Positions 1 through 5,405 of a DNA stretch of 5,933 nucleotides are shown in pieces. This DNA comes from Candidatus Latescibacterota bacterium (lineage in GTDB: Bacteria > Latescibacterota > Latescibacteria > Latescibacterales > Latescibacteraceae). The stretch is taken from the NCBI GenBank assembly GCA_018656855.1, contig JABHYP010000353.1:1-5933 (forward strand), read 5' to 3'. How positions within the stretch are numbered: position 1 is the first letter of the stretch; each line of letters opens with the position of its first letter. A program made the translations under genes and the position numbers. The notes below the pieces were generated by a model that was not told the DNA's origin, did not search any database, and saw only the letters and a list, made by a program, of their open reading frames with translations.

Positions 1-444
1 ATTGTTATGGTCATTCTGGGGACTGCGGGATTAGGTCTTGGCGGTATGATCTTTGTTAAAGGCGCCCGTGATATAGCATATACACTCGGTGTCAGCGAAT
101 CTGTTATCGGACTCACCGTGGTTGCGCTCGGAACTTCGCTTCCTGAACTGATTACGTCATCAATCGCCGCTCTCAAGGGTCACTCCGATATATCTCTCGG
201 GAATATCGTCGGGTCCAATATTTTCAATATTCTTCTTGTTATCGGATCAACGGCCTCTATTCGTCCATACGATATACCTTATGACAGATTTATGAATAAT
301 GTCGGCATGCCCTTCATGATGGGACTTGCTGTACTGCTTATGATATTTTCCATATTCAAAAACCGCCTGGCCAAGCCTGAAGGCGCATTGTTTTTCATTT
401 TTTATGTTGTTTATTGTGTTCTTGCGGTCATAATGGCTAAGTGA
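1..444 (+). CDS. Sodium/calcium exchanger family (CaCA) membrane protein, C-terminal part
   Basis: Partial gene: the frame is open to the left edge, so the ATG at base 7 is almost certainly internal. The visible 147 residues carry the alpha-2 repeat of the CaCA cation antiporter family: an ESVIGLTVVALGTSLPELI stretch followed by SIAALKGHSD, then GNIVGSNIFN. The GTSLPEL and GN(I/V)VGSN(I/L)FN segments are the family's cation-binding hallmarks, with the acidic residue of the PEL motif as an ion ligand. About four hydrophobic segments are visible, the last two after residue 95, and the protein ends in a short AK tail. Family members are usually 310-350 residues, so a little under half is present. 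By family knowledge it exchanges Ca2+ for Na+ or H+ across the inner membrane; the exact ion cannot be read here. GC is near 45-50% in sampled stretches. No functional link to the downstream ATP-grasp gene is apparent, and a promoter lies between them. Confidence 0.93.
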   Translation: MVMVILGTAGLGLGGMIFVKGARDIAYTLGVSESVIGLTVVALGTSLPELITSSIAALKGHSDISLGNIVGSNIFNILLVIGSTASIRPYDIPYDRFMNNVGMPFMMGLAVLLMIFSIFKNRLAKPEGALFFIFYVVYCVLAVIMAK

Positions 445-456
445 ATATTCATAAAT

Positions 457-482
457 TTTACCGCAGAGATCGCTGAGATAAA
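457..482 (+). repeat. CCGCAGAG-type intergenic repeat, left copy
   Basis: The stretch contains ACCGCAGAGATCGCTGAGA (460-478), made of imperfect GCAGAG-like units about nine bases apart. A diverged copy in inverted orientation lies at 3601-3626. The ten bases ACCGCAGAGA (460-469) match exactly the reverse complement of 3612-3621, and the similarity continues as TTT before it and C.C.GAG after it. Both copies are intergenic and bracket the ATP-grasp/amidotransferase pair. Its role is unknown. Confidence 0.5.
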
Positions 483-487
483 GCAAC

Positions 488-553
488 AACAAGGTATTGT
501 AAACTTTTGGTTTTCTTTTAAAAAGTAACCTATTCCAAAGGAATAACCTTGTT
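488..553 (+). other. Possible folded RNA or inverted repeat downstream of the exchanger gene
   Basis: AACAAGGT (488-495) can pair with ACCTTGTT (546-553), closing a 66-base region. Inside it, ACTTTT (503-508) can pair with AAAAGT (521-526), and TATTCC (531-536) with GGAATA (540-545) around an AAA loop. The three helices could form a three-way junction. No T-run follows, so this is not a standard intrinsic terminator. It lies upstream of the proposed promoter at 584-613, so it would belong to the 3' end of the exchanger transcript. The region is AT-rich and chance pairing is quite possible. Confidence 0.25.
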
Positions 554-583
554 TGAGATGATTAAAAAAGCAATATTATGAAA

Positions 584-613
584 TTGATAGCATAAGTATT
601 TGGAGTTTATAAT
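584..613 (+). promoter_or_regulatory. Sigma70-like promoter for the ATP-grasp/amidotransferase operon
   Basis: A TTGATA box at 584-589 (five of six to TTGACA) is followed, after 18 bases, by a perfect TATAAT at 608-613. Transcription would begin near base 620 and leave a leader of about 53 bases before the ATG at 673. A weaker alternative, TTGAGA (553-558) with TATTAT (574-579), has a poor 15-base spacer. The host's sigma factor consensus is assumed rather than known. Confidence 0.55.
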
Positions 614-659
614 CCTAATGATTTTACTATGTGGAATATTGCTAGAATTTCTATATTTT

Positions 660-663
660 GGAG
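660..663 (+). promoter_or_regulatory. Ribosome binding site that sets the ATP-grasp start
   Basis: GGAG lies nine bases before the ATG at 673. An in-frame TTG at 658 would add five residues (MECTQ), but it overlaps this site and has no ribosome binding site of its own. The protein from 673 begins MKIAVIFNK, the usual opening beta strand of the Ddl-like fold. The site partly overlaps a perfect ten-base palindrome, GAGTGCACTC (661-670). Confidence 0.75.
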
Positions 664-672
664 TGCACTCAG

Positions 673-2853
673 ATGAAAATCGCAGTTATCTTTAATAAAA
701 AAGAAACAGATACTACCGATGTCATAAATATTTTCGGGCCACAGACAAGAGAACATTACAATCCCCATACAGTGGAACTGGTGACAACGGCTCTTGAAAA
801 AGGCGGCCATAATGTAAGGATTATTGAGGGTAATAAAGATGTTGTTGAGGAACTTGGGAATTTTATGCCGCGAGTTATGTCAGGGGAACGTCACGGAATG
901 GTCTTTAACATGGCCTATGGTATTCAGGGACAGAGTCGTTATACGCATATTCCGGCAATGCTGGAAATGCTTGGAGTTCCCTATGTTGGTTCGGGCCCAC
1001 AAGGACATTCGGTTGCTCTTGATAAGGTTATGTCAAAAATTTTGTTCCGTCAGCACAATCTTCCAACACCACCTTTCTGGATATTTTCCGATCCGGATAA
1101 ACTTTACGATGATATTGTGTATCCGGTTATCGTCAAACCTAAGATGGAATCGGTTTCTATGGGTATGACAATTGTTAACAACAGCAAGGATTTACCTGAA
1201 GCTGTAAGAGAAGTTATTGAAACATATCATCAACAGGCTCTGGTTGAGTCTTTTATCCCGGGGAGAGAATTCGCAGTCGGATTATTGGGAAATGGGGCAT
1301 TGCAGGAAGTGTTACCCATAGTGGAAATTGACTTAAAAGGTAATCCTGATGCAATACAAACTTTTGATGAAAAGATGCATAACCCCCCTGGCAAAATATG
1401 TCCCGCTGAAATTGATGATAACAAGGCTGACGATTTGAAAGGATTGGCCAAGAGTGCTTTTCAAGCTCTGGAATTGAATGATTTTGCCCGTGTCGATTTT
1501 CGAATGGATCAGGAAGGGAACATATATATCCTTGAAATCAACTCCATGGCTTCTCTTGGTAAAACCGGCTCATATTTTTATGCTGCAAAAAAAGCCGGAT
1601 ATACTTATGAATCACTTGTGAACCGTATGCTTGATGTGGCAGCGGTTCGGTATTTAGGCGATGCAATTGTACAAGAGGCCTATGACACTACTGCAAAACA
1701 ATCGAAAACCCAACCGCTTCGTTTTCGGATCAGAAGCTATGTGCGAAGTCACTTGACCACTATGGAAGATAATATTCATAAGATGGTGAATATTAACACC
1801 CATGTTTATAATACAGAAGGTGTTAATACATTAGGATCATTTATTACAAACCGCCTGGTACAACTGAAATTTTCACGACAACTTTATCCTCAAAATGATG
1901 TTGGCAATATATTGTACTTTACCAACCATGAAAGTGAGACTAATGATATTCTTCTTCTTTCTCATCTCGACAATGAATATAGCCACAGGGAATTTGTCGC
2001 ATTCAGGGAAGAGCGGGGCCATTTTTTCGGTTCCGGTGTGGCGGAAAGTAAGGGCGGCCTCACAATTATGCTCGCAGCCCTGCAGGCTTTACGATTTACC
2101 AGACGCCTCAGGAGCATCAAGGTCGGAATATTGCTGACTACTGATGACAGCCTGGGAGGATATATTAGTAAAAAACTTGTAGCGGAATTTGCTCAGCGGT
2201 CGAACTGTGTAATAGGTCTGAAGTATGGGGAAACTGATGGAGGAGTTGTGATTTCATGTTCAGGTAGAAGAAGCGTAAAAGTGGAATTCTCTAATATGAA
2301 GTGGGGAAAATCAGTGACGACACCAAATGTGATATTACATTTATGCAAAAAGATTATTGCTCTCCAGAAGCAGTTATCATCACATGAAGGTATTGTAATA
2401 ACTCCCACATCAATAGAATCCCATTCTTCACCTGGTTCGGCATCGGATTATGCAGATGTTTCATTTGATGTCCAGTTTAGTGATAAAGTTCATGAAAATA
2501 AAATTGATGAGGAGTTTAACAGAACCATCAATAAAAATCTCAATGGAAAGATCCAGGCACGATTAAGAAAAGGTTATTACCGTCCGGCTGTACTTGAAAC
2601 CGAGCTCAACAAACGATTTTTCGAACTGGCACAAAAAATATCAGATCAGATTGAAGTGAGAATTAAAGCTGTAAATCGTACGAGATCTTCAGATATATGC
2701 TATGTTTCGGAAAGTATACCGGTACTCGACGGGTTCGGTCCGATAGGAGGTAGCGCAGGCACACCCGGTGAATTTATTGTTGAGGACAGCCTCATCGACC
2801 GTGCAGCACTACTGGCACTTATAATCAACGAGAGTATAAAAGGACTCTCATAA
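673..2853 (+). CDS. ATP-grasp (D-Ala-D-Ala ligase-like) fused to a degenerate M20 peptidase-like domain
   Basis: A 726-residue, apparently cytoplasmic fusion with no signal peptide. Residues 1-330 are a full Ddl-like ATP-grasp ligase: VPYVGSG (102-108), LDK (116-118), VIVKPK with Lys155, VESFIPGREF (191-200), CPAEI (243-247), and metal ligands Asp275 and Glu288/Asn290 in LEIN. This family joins a carboxylate to an amine using ATP through an acyl-phosphate. After LEIN the usual NTxPGxTxxS substrate loop is replaced by NSMASLGKTGSY, so the substrate is probably not D-alanine. Residues about 355-726 form a full-length M20 (carboxypeptidase G2-like) domain: HLDNEY (431-436), GSGVAESKGG (453-462), TTDDSLGG (489-496), and DGFGPIGGSAGTPGEF near the end. 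It keeps the first His-x-Asp, but the second metal Asp is Glu458, the catalytic Glu-Glu pair is Asp492-Ser493, the lid-domain His is missing, and the C-terminal ligand His is Gly696. Peptidase activity is therefore unlikely, and I infer a binding or regulatory role. Sampled GC is about 40%. It forms an operon with the amidotransferase 9 bases downstream. Confidence 0.88.
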   Translation: MKIAVIFNKKETDTTDVINIFGPQTREHYNPHTVELVTTALEKGGHNVRIIEGNKDVVEELGNFMPRVMSGERHGMVFNMAYGIQGQSRYTHIPAMLEMLGVPYVGSGPQGHSVALDKVMSKILFRQHNLPTPPFWIFSDPDKLYDDIVYPVIVKPKMESVSMGMTIVNNSKDLPEAVREVIETYHQQALVESFIPGREFAVGLLGNGALQEVLPIVEIDLKGNPDAIQTFDEKMHNPPGKICPAEIDDNKADDLKGLAKSAFQALELNDFARVDFRMDQEGNIYILEINSMASLGKTGSYFYAAKKAGYTYESLVNRMLDVAAVRYLGDAIVQEAYDTTAKQSKTQPLRFRIRSYVRSHLTTMEDNIHKMVNINTHVYNTEGVNTLGSFITNRLVQLKFSRQLYPQNDVGNILYFTNHESETNDILLLSHLDNEYSHREFVAFREERGHFFGSGVAESKGGLTIMLAALQALRFTRRLRSIKVGILLTTDDSLGGYISKKLVAEFAQRSNCVIGLKYGETDGGVVISCSGRRSVKVEFSNMKWGKSVTTPNVILHLCKKIIALQKQLSSHEGIVITPTSIESHSSPGSASDYADVSFDVQFSDKVHENKIDEEFNRTINKNLNGKIQARLRKGYYRPAVLETELNKRFFELAQKISDQIEVRIKAVNRTRSSDICYVSESIPVLDGFGPIGGSAGTPGEFIVEDSLIDRAALLALIINESIKGLS

Positions 2854-2857
2854 GAGG
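2852..2857 (+). promoter_or_regulatory. Ribosome binding site of the amidotransferase gene, overlapping the upstream stop
   Basis: AAGAGG begins inside the TAA stop codon of the ATP-grasp gene (2851-2853) and lies five bases before the ATG at 2863. This arrangement points to translational coupling and hence to similar amounts of the two proteins. Confidence 0.75.
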
Positions 2858-2862
2858 TTTCT

Positions 2863-3444
2863 ATGTTGCTCATTATTGATAATCAAAGCAGCTATATAAA
2901 AAAATTTAAACGTAATTTTTTATCGGAACAAGATTTTGATTTTGTTGTTTTTGATCACAACCAACCAATAGTTCTTTCTGACAAGTCTAAAATTTCCGGT
3001 ATTATCCTTTCTGGAGGCAGAGGAAGTCCATTTGAACCTTTGAATTTAACGACTAATTTTATTTCTTTAATGAATTTTAACGTTCCGACTATTGCATTTT
3101 GTTTAGGACACGAAATTCTTGCTGTAGCCTACCGTGGGAGATTAAAAAAACTTCCTGATTATGTAACAAAAAAAACAAAAATTACCATAACAAATACGGA
3201 TGATCCAATTTTTGAGGGATTACAATCAAATGAAATCTATTTGACAAGACGACACCACTATCATGTTTCGGATTTACCGGTAGATTTCGAAAGTCTCGCA
3301 AAATCAGAAATAACGCCTAACGAAATTATTAAGCATAAAAAAAAGCCTCTCTATGGATTTCAGTCTCACCCTGAAGTTTCAGGGCATGAAGGATTGATAA
3401 TGATAAAAAATTTTTTAAAGATGTGTAATTTTAAGGTTATTTAA
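2863..3444 (+). CDS. Class I glutamine amidotransferase-like protein (GMP synthase A-like)
   Basis: A 193-residue, single-domain, probably cytoplasmic protein, about the length of a stand-alone class I glutaminase subunit. Visible motifs in order are: the opening strand MLLIIDNQ; GIILSGGRGSP (46-56), the oxyanion-side SGG loop; AFCLGHE (78-84) with the nucleophile Cys80; and GFQSHPE (165-171) with His169 and Glu171. The triad is complete, so hydrolysis of a glutamine or gamma-glutamyl amide is plausible. Two features are odd. The Gln usually ending the CLGHQ nucleophile motif, which contacts substrate glutamine in this family, is Glu84. The usual SHGD segment is replaced by TRRHHYH (128-134). 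The ordinary synthetase domains that such a subunit serves (GMP synthase, carbamoyl-phosphate synthase, anthranilate synthase) are not in the window; the only partner is the ATP-grasp fusion just upstream. I infer that it feeds ammonia to that ligase or trims its product. GC is only about 30% in sampled stretches, lower than any neighbour. Confidence 0.85.
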   Translation: MLLIIDNQSSYIKKFKRNFLSEQDFDFVVFDHNQPIVLSDKSKISGIILSGGRGSPFEPLNLTTNFISLMNFNVPTIAFCLGHEILAVAYRGRLKKLPDYVTKKTKITITNTDDPIFEGLQSNEIYLTRRHHYHVSDLPVDFESLAKSEITPNEIIKHKKKPLYGFQSHPEVSGHEGLIMIKNFLKMCNFKVI

Positions 3445-3691
3445 AATCAGATCACAATAGCAAACACCCACTCCTTTTTTTACTTCAAAAATAAATTCAC
3501 CATAAAACCTCTCTGGAGTGCAATCTTCCCGGTTATCATTTTTCATCAGCGTAATAAATGATGCAGAGTGGCTTGAAACCTTTCGTTACCCAATATTTTT
3601 TTCCTCTGTGTTCTCTGCGGTGAAAATAATTTTTAATAATTCAGACTAAATCTTCATTCTAAGTCACGTCACGAAACAGCACAGGTTTTAT
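3445..3691. other. Convergent intergenic gap, no gene found
   Basis: This 247-base AT-rich stretch separates the plus-strand operon from the minus-strand genes. I find no open frame with a ribosome binding site and no RNA gene. A T7 run (3475-3481) has no GC-rich stem before it. CACTCC (3469-3474) and GGAGTG (3515-3520) could pair only across a 40-base loop, and ATCATTT/AAATGAT (3535-3541/3556-3562) has no T-run. No convincing terminator is visible for either direction. The inverted CCGCAGAG repeat sits near the end of the gap. Confidence 0.6.
3601..3626 (-). repeat. CCGCAGAG-type intergenic repeat, right copy (inverted)
   Basis: On the minus strand this reads TTTTCACCGCAGAGAACACA and continues GAGGAA, with GCAGAG and ACAGAG units nine bases apart. 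It shares ten exact bases with the left copy at 460-469 but points the opposite way. The two copies enclose about 3.1 kb containing only the ATP-grasp fusion and the amidotransferase. Repeats of this flavour look like dispersed intergenic elements; no transposase is visible. Confidence 0.5.
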
Positions 3692-4543
3692 CTATAATTT
3701 CGCACCCGCTACAATCGTTTTCCTTTCACTCACCATTCTACCAGTCCGTTTGTCGAGCGCCTCGAGAGTGAGAATATAAGGCCCCGCGGAAAGGCGTGAA
3801 CCGCCGCTTTTTCCATCCCAGGTGTCGGACCATTCCGCCCCGCTCTCTTCGGCGTTACGGAGCCTGGCGACGAGCCTCCCGCGCCTGTCATATACATAAA
3901 GGCTAACCCGTGCAACAGGAAAGGGAAGCCTATAGGAAATAGTTACACGGTCGGTAAAGGGATTTGGGGTTGCGGTAAGACTGAGTGTAATTTTCTTTTC
4001 TCCGGGGACATCTGACGTGTACGAGATGCTGTTTAACCGGCCGGGTGTCGAACCTGACTCGTCGACACAAACATCCCATCCTGATATACTTCCGTGGTAT
4101 GCCTCAGATATGAGTTCAAGCGATCTGCCTCCCGGAGCATCATCATAGGCAATGCTGTCCGAAACAACTCCCGTAAAGTCAAGAAGCTTAACTGTGTCAC
4201 CGTCGTTGTTCAAACGGGGAAAATCTTCAACCCGGGTGAAGACGGCTCCTTCCGGCAGTGAAATCTCCAGCGGTTCACCGGCCAGAACAGCATATCCACG
4301 CGTTTTAATAAAGATGTGTTCGGCGATAACGCCTGCGGCTGAGCCTGTTCTATCAAGCACACCCCATTTGAACAAATCCACAGGATTGCTGCCGGTATTC
4401 ATCACTTCAATCCACTCGGTAGCTACGTCTTCCGGTGCTGCCATTATTTCGTTCAGGATAAGAGATCCCACAGGCATTTCGACATTGAGCATTACATGCA
4501 GCGTATCATCAGACGTCGAATTCATCTCCCCATCAGAAACCAC
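3692..4543 (-). CDS. C-terminal fragment of a split secreted protein: lamin-tail plus FlgD-like domains
   Basis: A 283-residue open frame that could start only at a GTG (4541-4543) with no ribosome binding site, overlapping the upstream frame by 11 bases. Residues 27-173 are a lamin-tail (LTD) domain: SLILNEIMAAP, EWIEVMNTG, a middle GYAVLAG, then the closing STPGRLNSI. LTD domains are beta-sandwich modules common in large secreted bacterial proteins. Residues 187-281 resemble the FlgD Ig-like or type IX sorting-type C-terminus: TPNPFTDRVTISYRLP, VSLYVYDRRGRLV, WDGKSGG and LSAGPYILTLEA. Such tails usually end exported proteins of FCB-type bacteria. Reading upstream in this frame continues naturally as VPGGRLSFIAFVVSDG, which shows the fragment is the rest of the 4533-5405 gene. 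Alone it has no signal peptide, so as it stands it is probably not made or not exported. Confidence 0.75.
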   Translation of the reverse strand: MVSDGEMNSTSDDTLHVMLNVEMPVGSLILNEIMAAPEDVATEWIEVMNTGSNPVDLFKWGVLDRTGSAAGVIAEHIFIKTRGYAVLAGEPLEISLPEGAVFTRVEDFPRLNNDGDTVKLLDFTGVVSDSIAYDDAPGGRSLELISEAYHGSISGWDVCVDESGSTPGRLNSISYTSDVPGEKKITLSLTATPNPFTDRVTISYRLPFPVARVSLYVYDRRGRLVARLRNAEESGAEWSDTWDGKSGGSRLSAGPYILTLEALDKRTGRMVSERKTIVAGAKL

Positions 4544-5405
4544 GAATGCAATGAAAGAAAGTCGTCCCCCGGGAACTGCGTCGAACTGCGTCTAAATACA
4601 GATATGCTTCCGGTGATACCTCGCCCGGTTTCACTTCTTCAGTGAAAGAAACAGCGCCGATATGAGTGTCCGGGGCAAGCCGCACTGCGACCTCAGCTTC
4701 TGAAACAGGTTCCAGTCCGTTATTGCGGTACGACACTGCTATTCGTAGCTCTTCGCCCATACGTGGATTAGGAGGAATAAAGCGGATTGATCCCTCGTCC
4801 AGCGCGGGATTGTAAGCGGACGGTGTTACTGAATTGCTTCGCCCCGGTGTGCCTCCGGGTTTGACAGAGGGAGCGAAATTGGTGCCGGCACCCCCGCTTT
4901 CCGGTATTATCCGTTCCCATGAATGTCCCGGCGGACAGTCCAGGGAGTATGTTATCACCGAGAGCGTATCACCCGCACTAGAGATAAGGCTGACCGGTTC
5001 TGCAGTGGAATTAGAAAGCCCCCTGGAACCGATAGCCTTATCCCCGACTGTGAAAAGAGGCGTATCTGGCGGGATTCCCTCGTACAACTCACCGGAGTCG
5101 AAATAGTCTGGATCCACGATAAGAGCGAAAGAGCCCGCAGGTACAGTCCATTGGTTTTCCTGCGCTGGTATTATCGCATCAAATCCCGTACCGTCACCGA
5201 TGATAAATCCCTCAAGCGAAACAGGCTCTTCTGAAAGATTGATAAGTTCCACGTATTCGCGGGCGTTTTCATCGCCGTCCGGGTTGAACATGACCTCGTT
5301 TATGACAATGGTTTCGGCGTAAAGGAAAGGCGGTGTCATTGCTGATACTATTACGGCAAGTATGCATAAAATCTTGCGAGAATCGCTTTTTGCCATGTGA
5401 TACAT
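4533..5405 (-). CDS. N-terminal fragment of a split secreted protein: signal peptide, lamin-tail and CARDB-like domains
   Basis: A 290-residue frame. A signal peptide covers residues 1-30: basic KSDSRK, hydrophobic ILCILAVIVSAM, and likely cleavage after LYA. Residues 31-193 form a lamin-tail (LTD) domain: TIVINEVMFNP, REYVELINLS, SFALIVDP, and the closing GTPGRSNSV. Residues from about 206 resemble a CARDB-like adhesion module (IRFIPPNPRMGEELRIAVS, NNGLEPVSEAEVAVRL), which is cut short: after Val274 the last 16 residues are an out-of-frame tail produced by a 10-base duplication. With one repeat unit removed, the two frames join into one protein of 567 residues. The ATG at 5405 shares its A with the TGA of the glycosyltransferase gene, so the pair is translationally coupled. 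GGGGAG lies 12 bases upstream, a rather long spacing; an ATG at 5396 is a weaker alternative. Sampled GC is about 57%. The function is unknown, probably a cell-surface or secreted structural or adhesive role. Confidence 0.8.
   Translation of the reverse strand: MYHMAKSDSRKILCILAVIVSAMTPPFLYAETIVINEVMFNPDGDENAREYVELINLSEEPVSLEGFIIGDGTGFDAIIPAQENQWTVPAGSFALIVDPDYFDSGELYEGIPPDTPLFTVGDKAIGSRGLSNSTAEPVSLISSAGDTLSVITYSLDCPPGHSWERIIPESGGAGTNFAPSVKPGGTPGRSNSVTPSAYNPALDEGSIRFIPPNPRMGEELRIAVSYRNNGLEPVSEAEVAVRLAPDTHIGAVSFTEEVKPGEVSPEAYLYLDAVRRSSRGTTFFHCIRGF
4573..4592. repeat. Perfect 10-base tandem duplication that breaks the reading frame
   Basis: GAACTGCGTC occurs twice back to back (4573-4582 and 4583-4592; on the coding strand GACGCAGTTC twice). 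Removing one copy reads L-D-A-V-P-G-G-R-L-S-F-I-A-F-V-V and joins the two lamin-tail frames without a stop. Two copies shift the frame by one base and end translation at the TGA at 4533-4535. Confidence 0.92.

Noticed and set aside
247..492. Minus-strand frame over the end of the exchanger gene
   Set aside because: It overlaps the exchanger coding sequence and has no recognisable motifs.
658..672. TTG at 658 as the start of the ATP-grasp gene
   Set aside because: It overlaps the GGAG that serves the ATG at 673 and has no ribosome binding site of its own; the five added residues are not part of the Ddl-like fold.
1230..1451. Minus-strand and alternate-frame open frames inside the ATP-grasp gene (also near 607-810, 824-1168, 1895-2137, 2193-2408)
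   Set aside because: They lie opposite or out of frame to a gene with strong family motifs, show no recognisable domain and are read as shadows.
3168..3344. A8 runs (3168-3175 and 3337-3344) as programmed slippage sites in the amidotransferase gene
   Set aside because: The frame reads through both with family motifs intact before and after, and AT-rich lysine codons explain the runs.
3514..3522. TGGAGTGCA here and at 659-667 as direct repeats flanking the operon
   Set aside because: A nine-base match between two gaps of a few hundred bases is expected fairly often by chance, and the first copy is explained by the ribosome binding site.
3465..3565. Intrinsic terminators in the convergent gap
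   Set aside because: The T7 run lacks a stem before it, and the possible stems lack a T-run or need loops of 14 to 40 bases.
4152..5234. Plus-strand open frames across the lamin-tail region
   Set aside because: They mirror the minus-strand coding sequence, which has clear domains and a signal peptide; the plus-strand translations show no family features.
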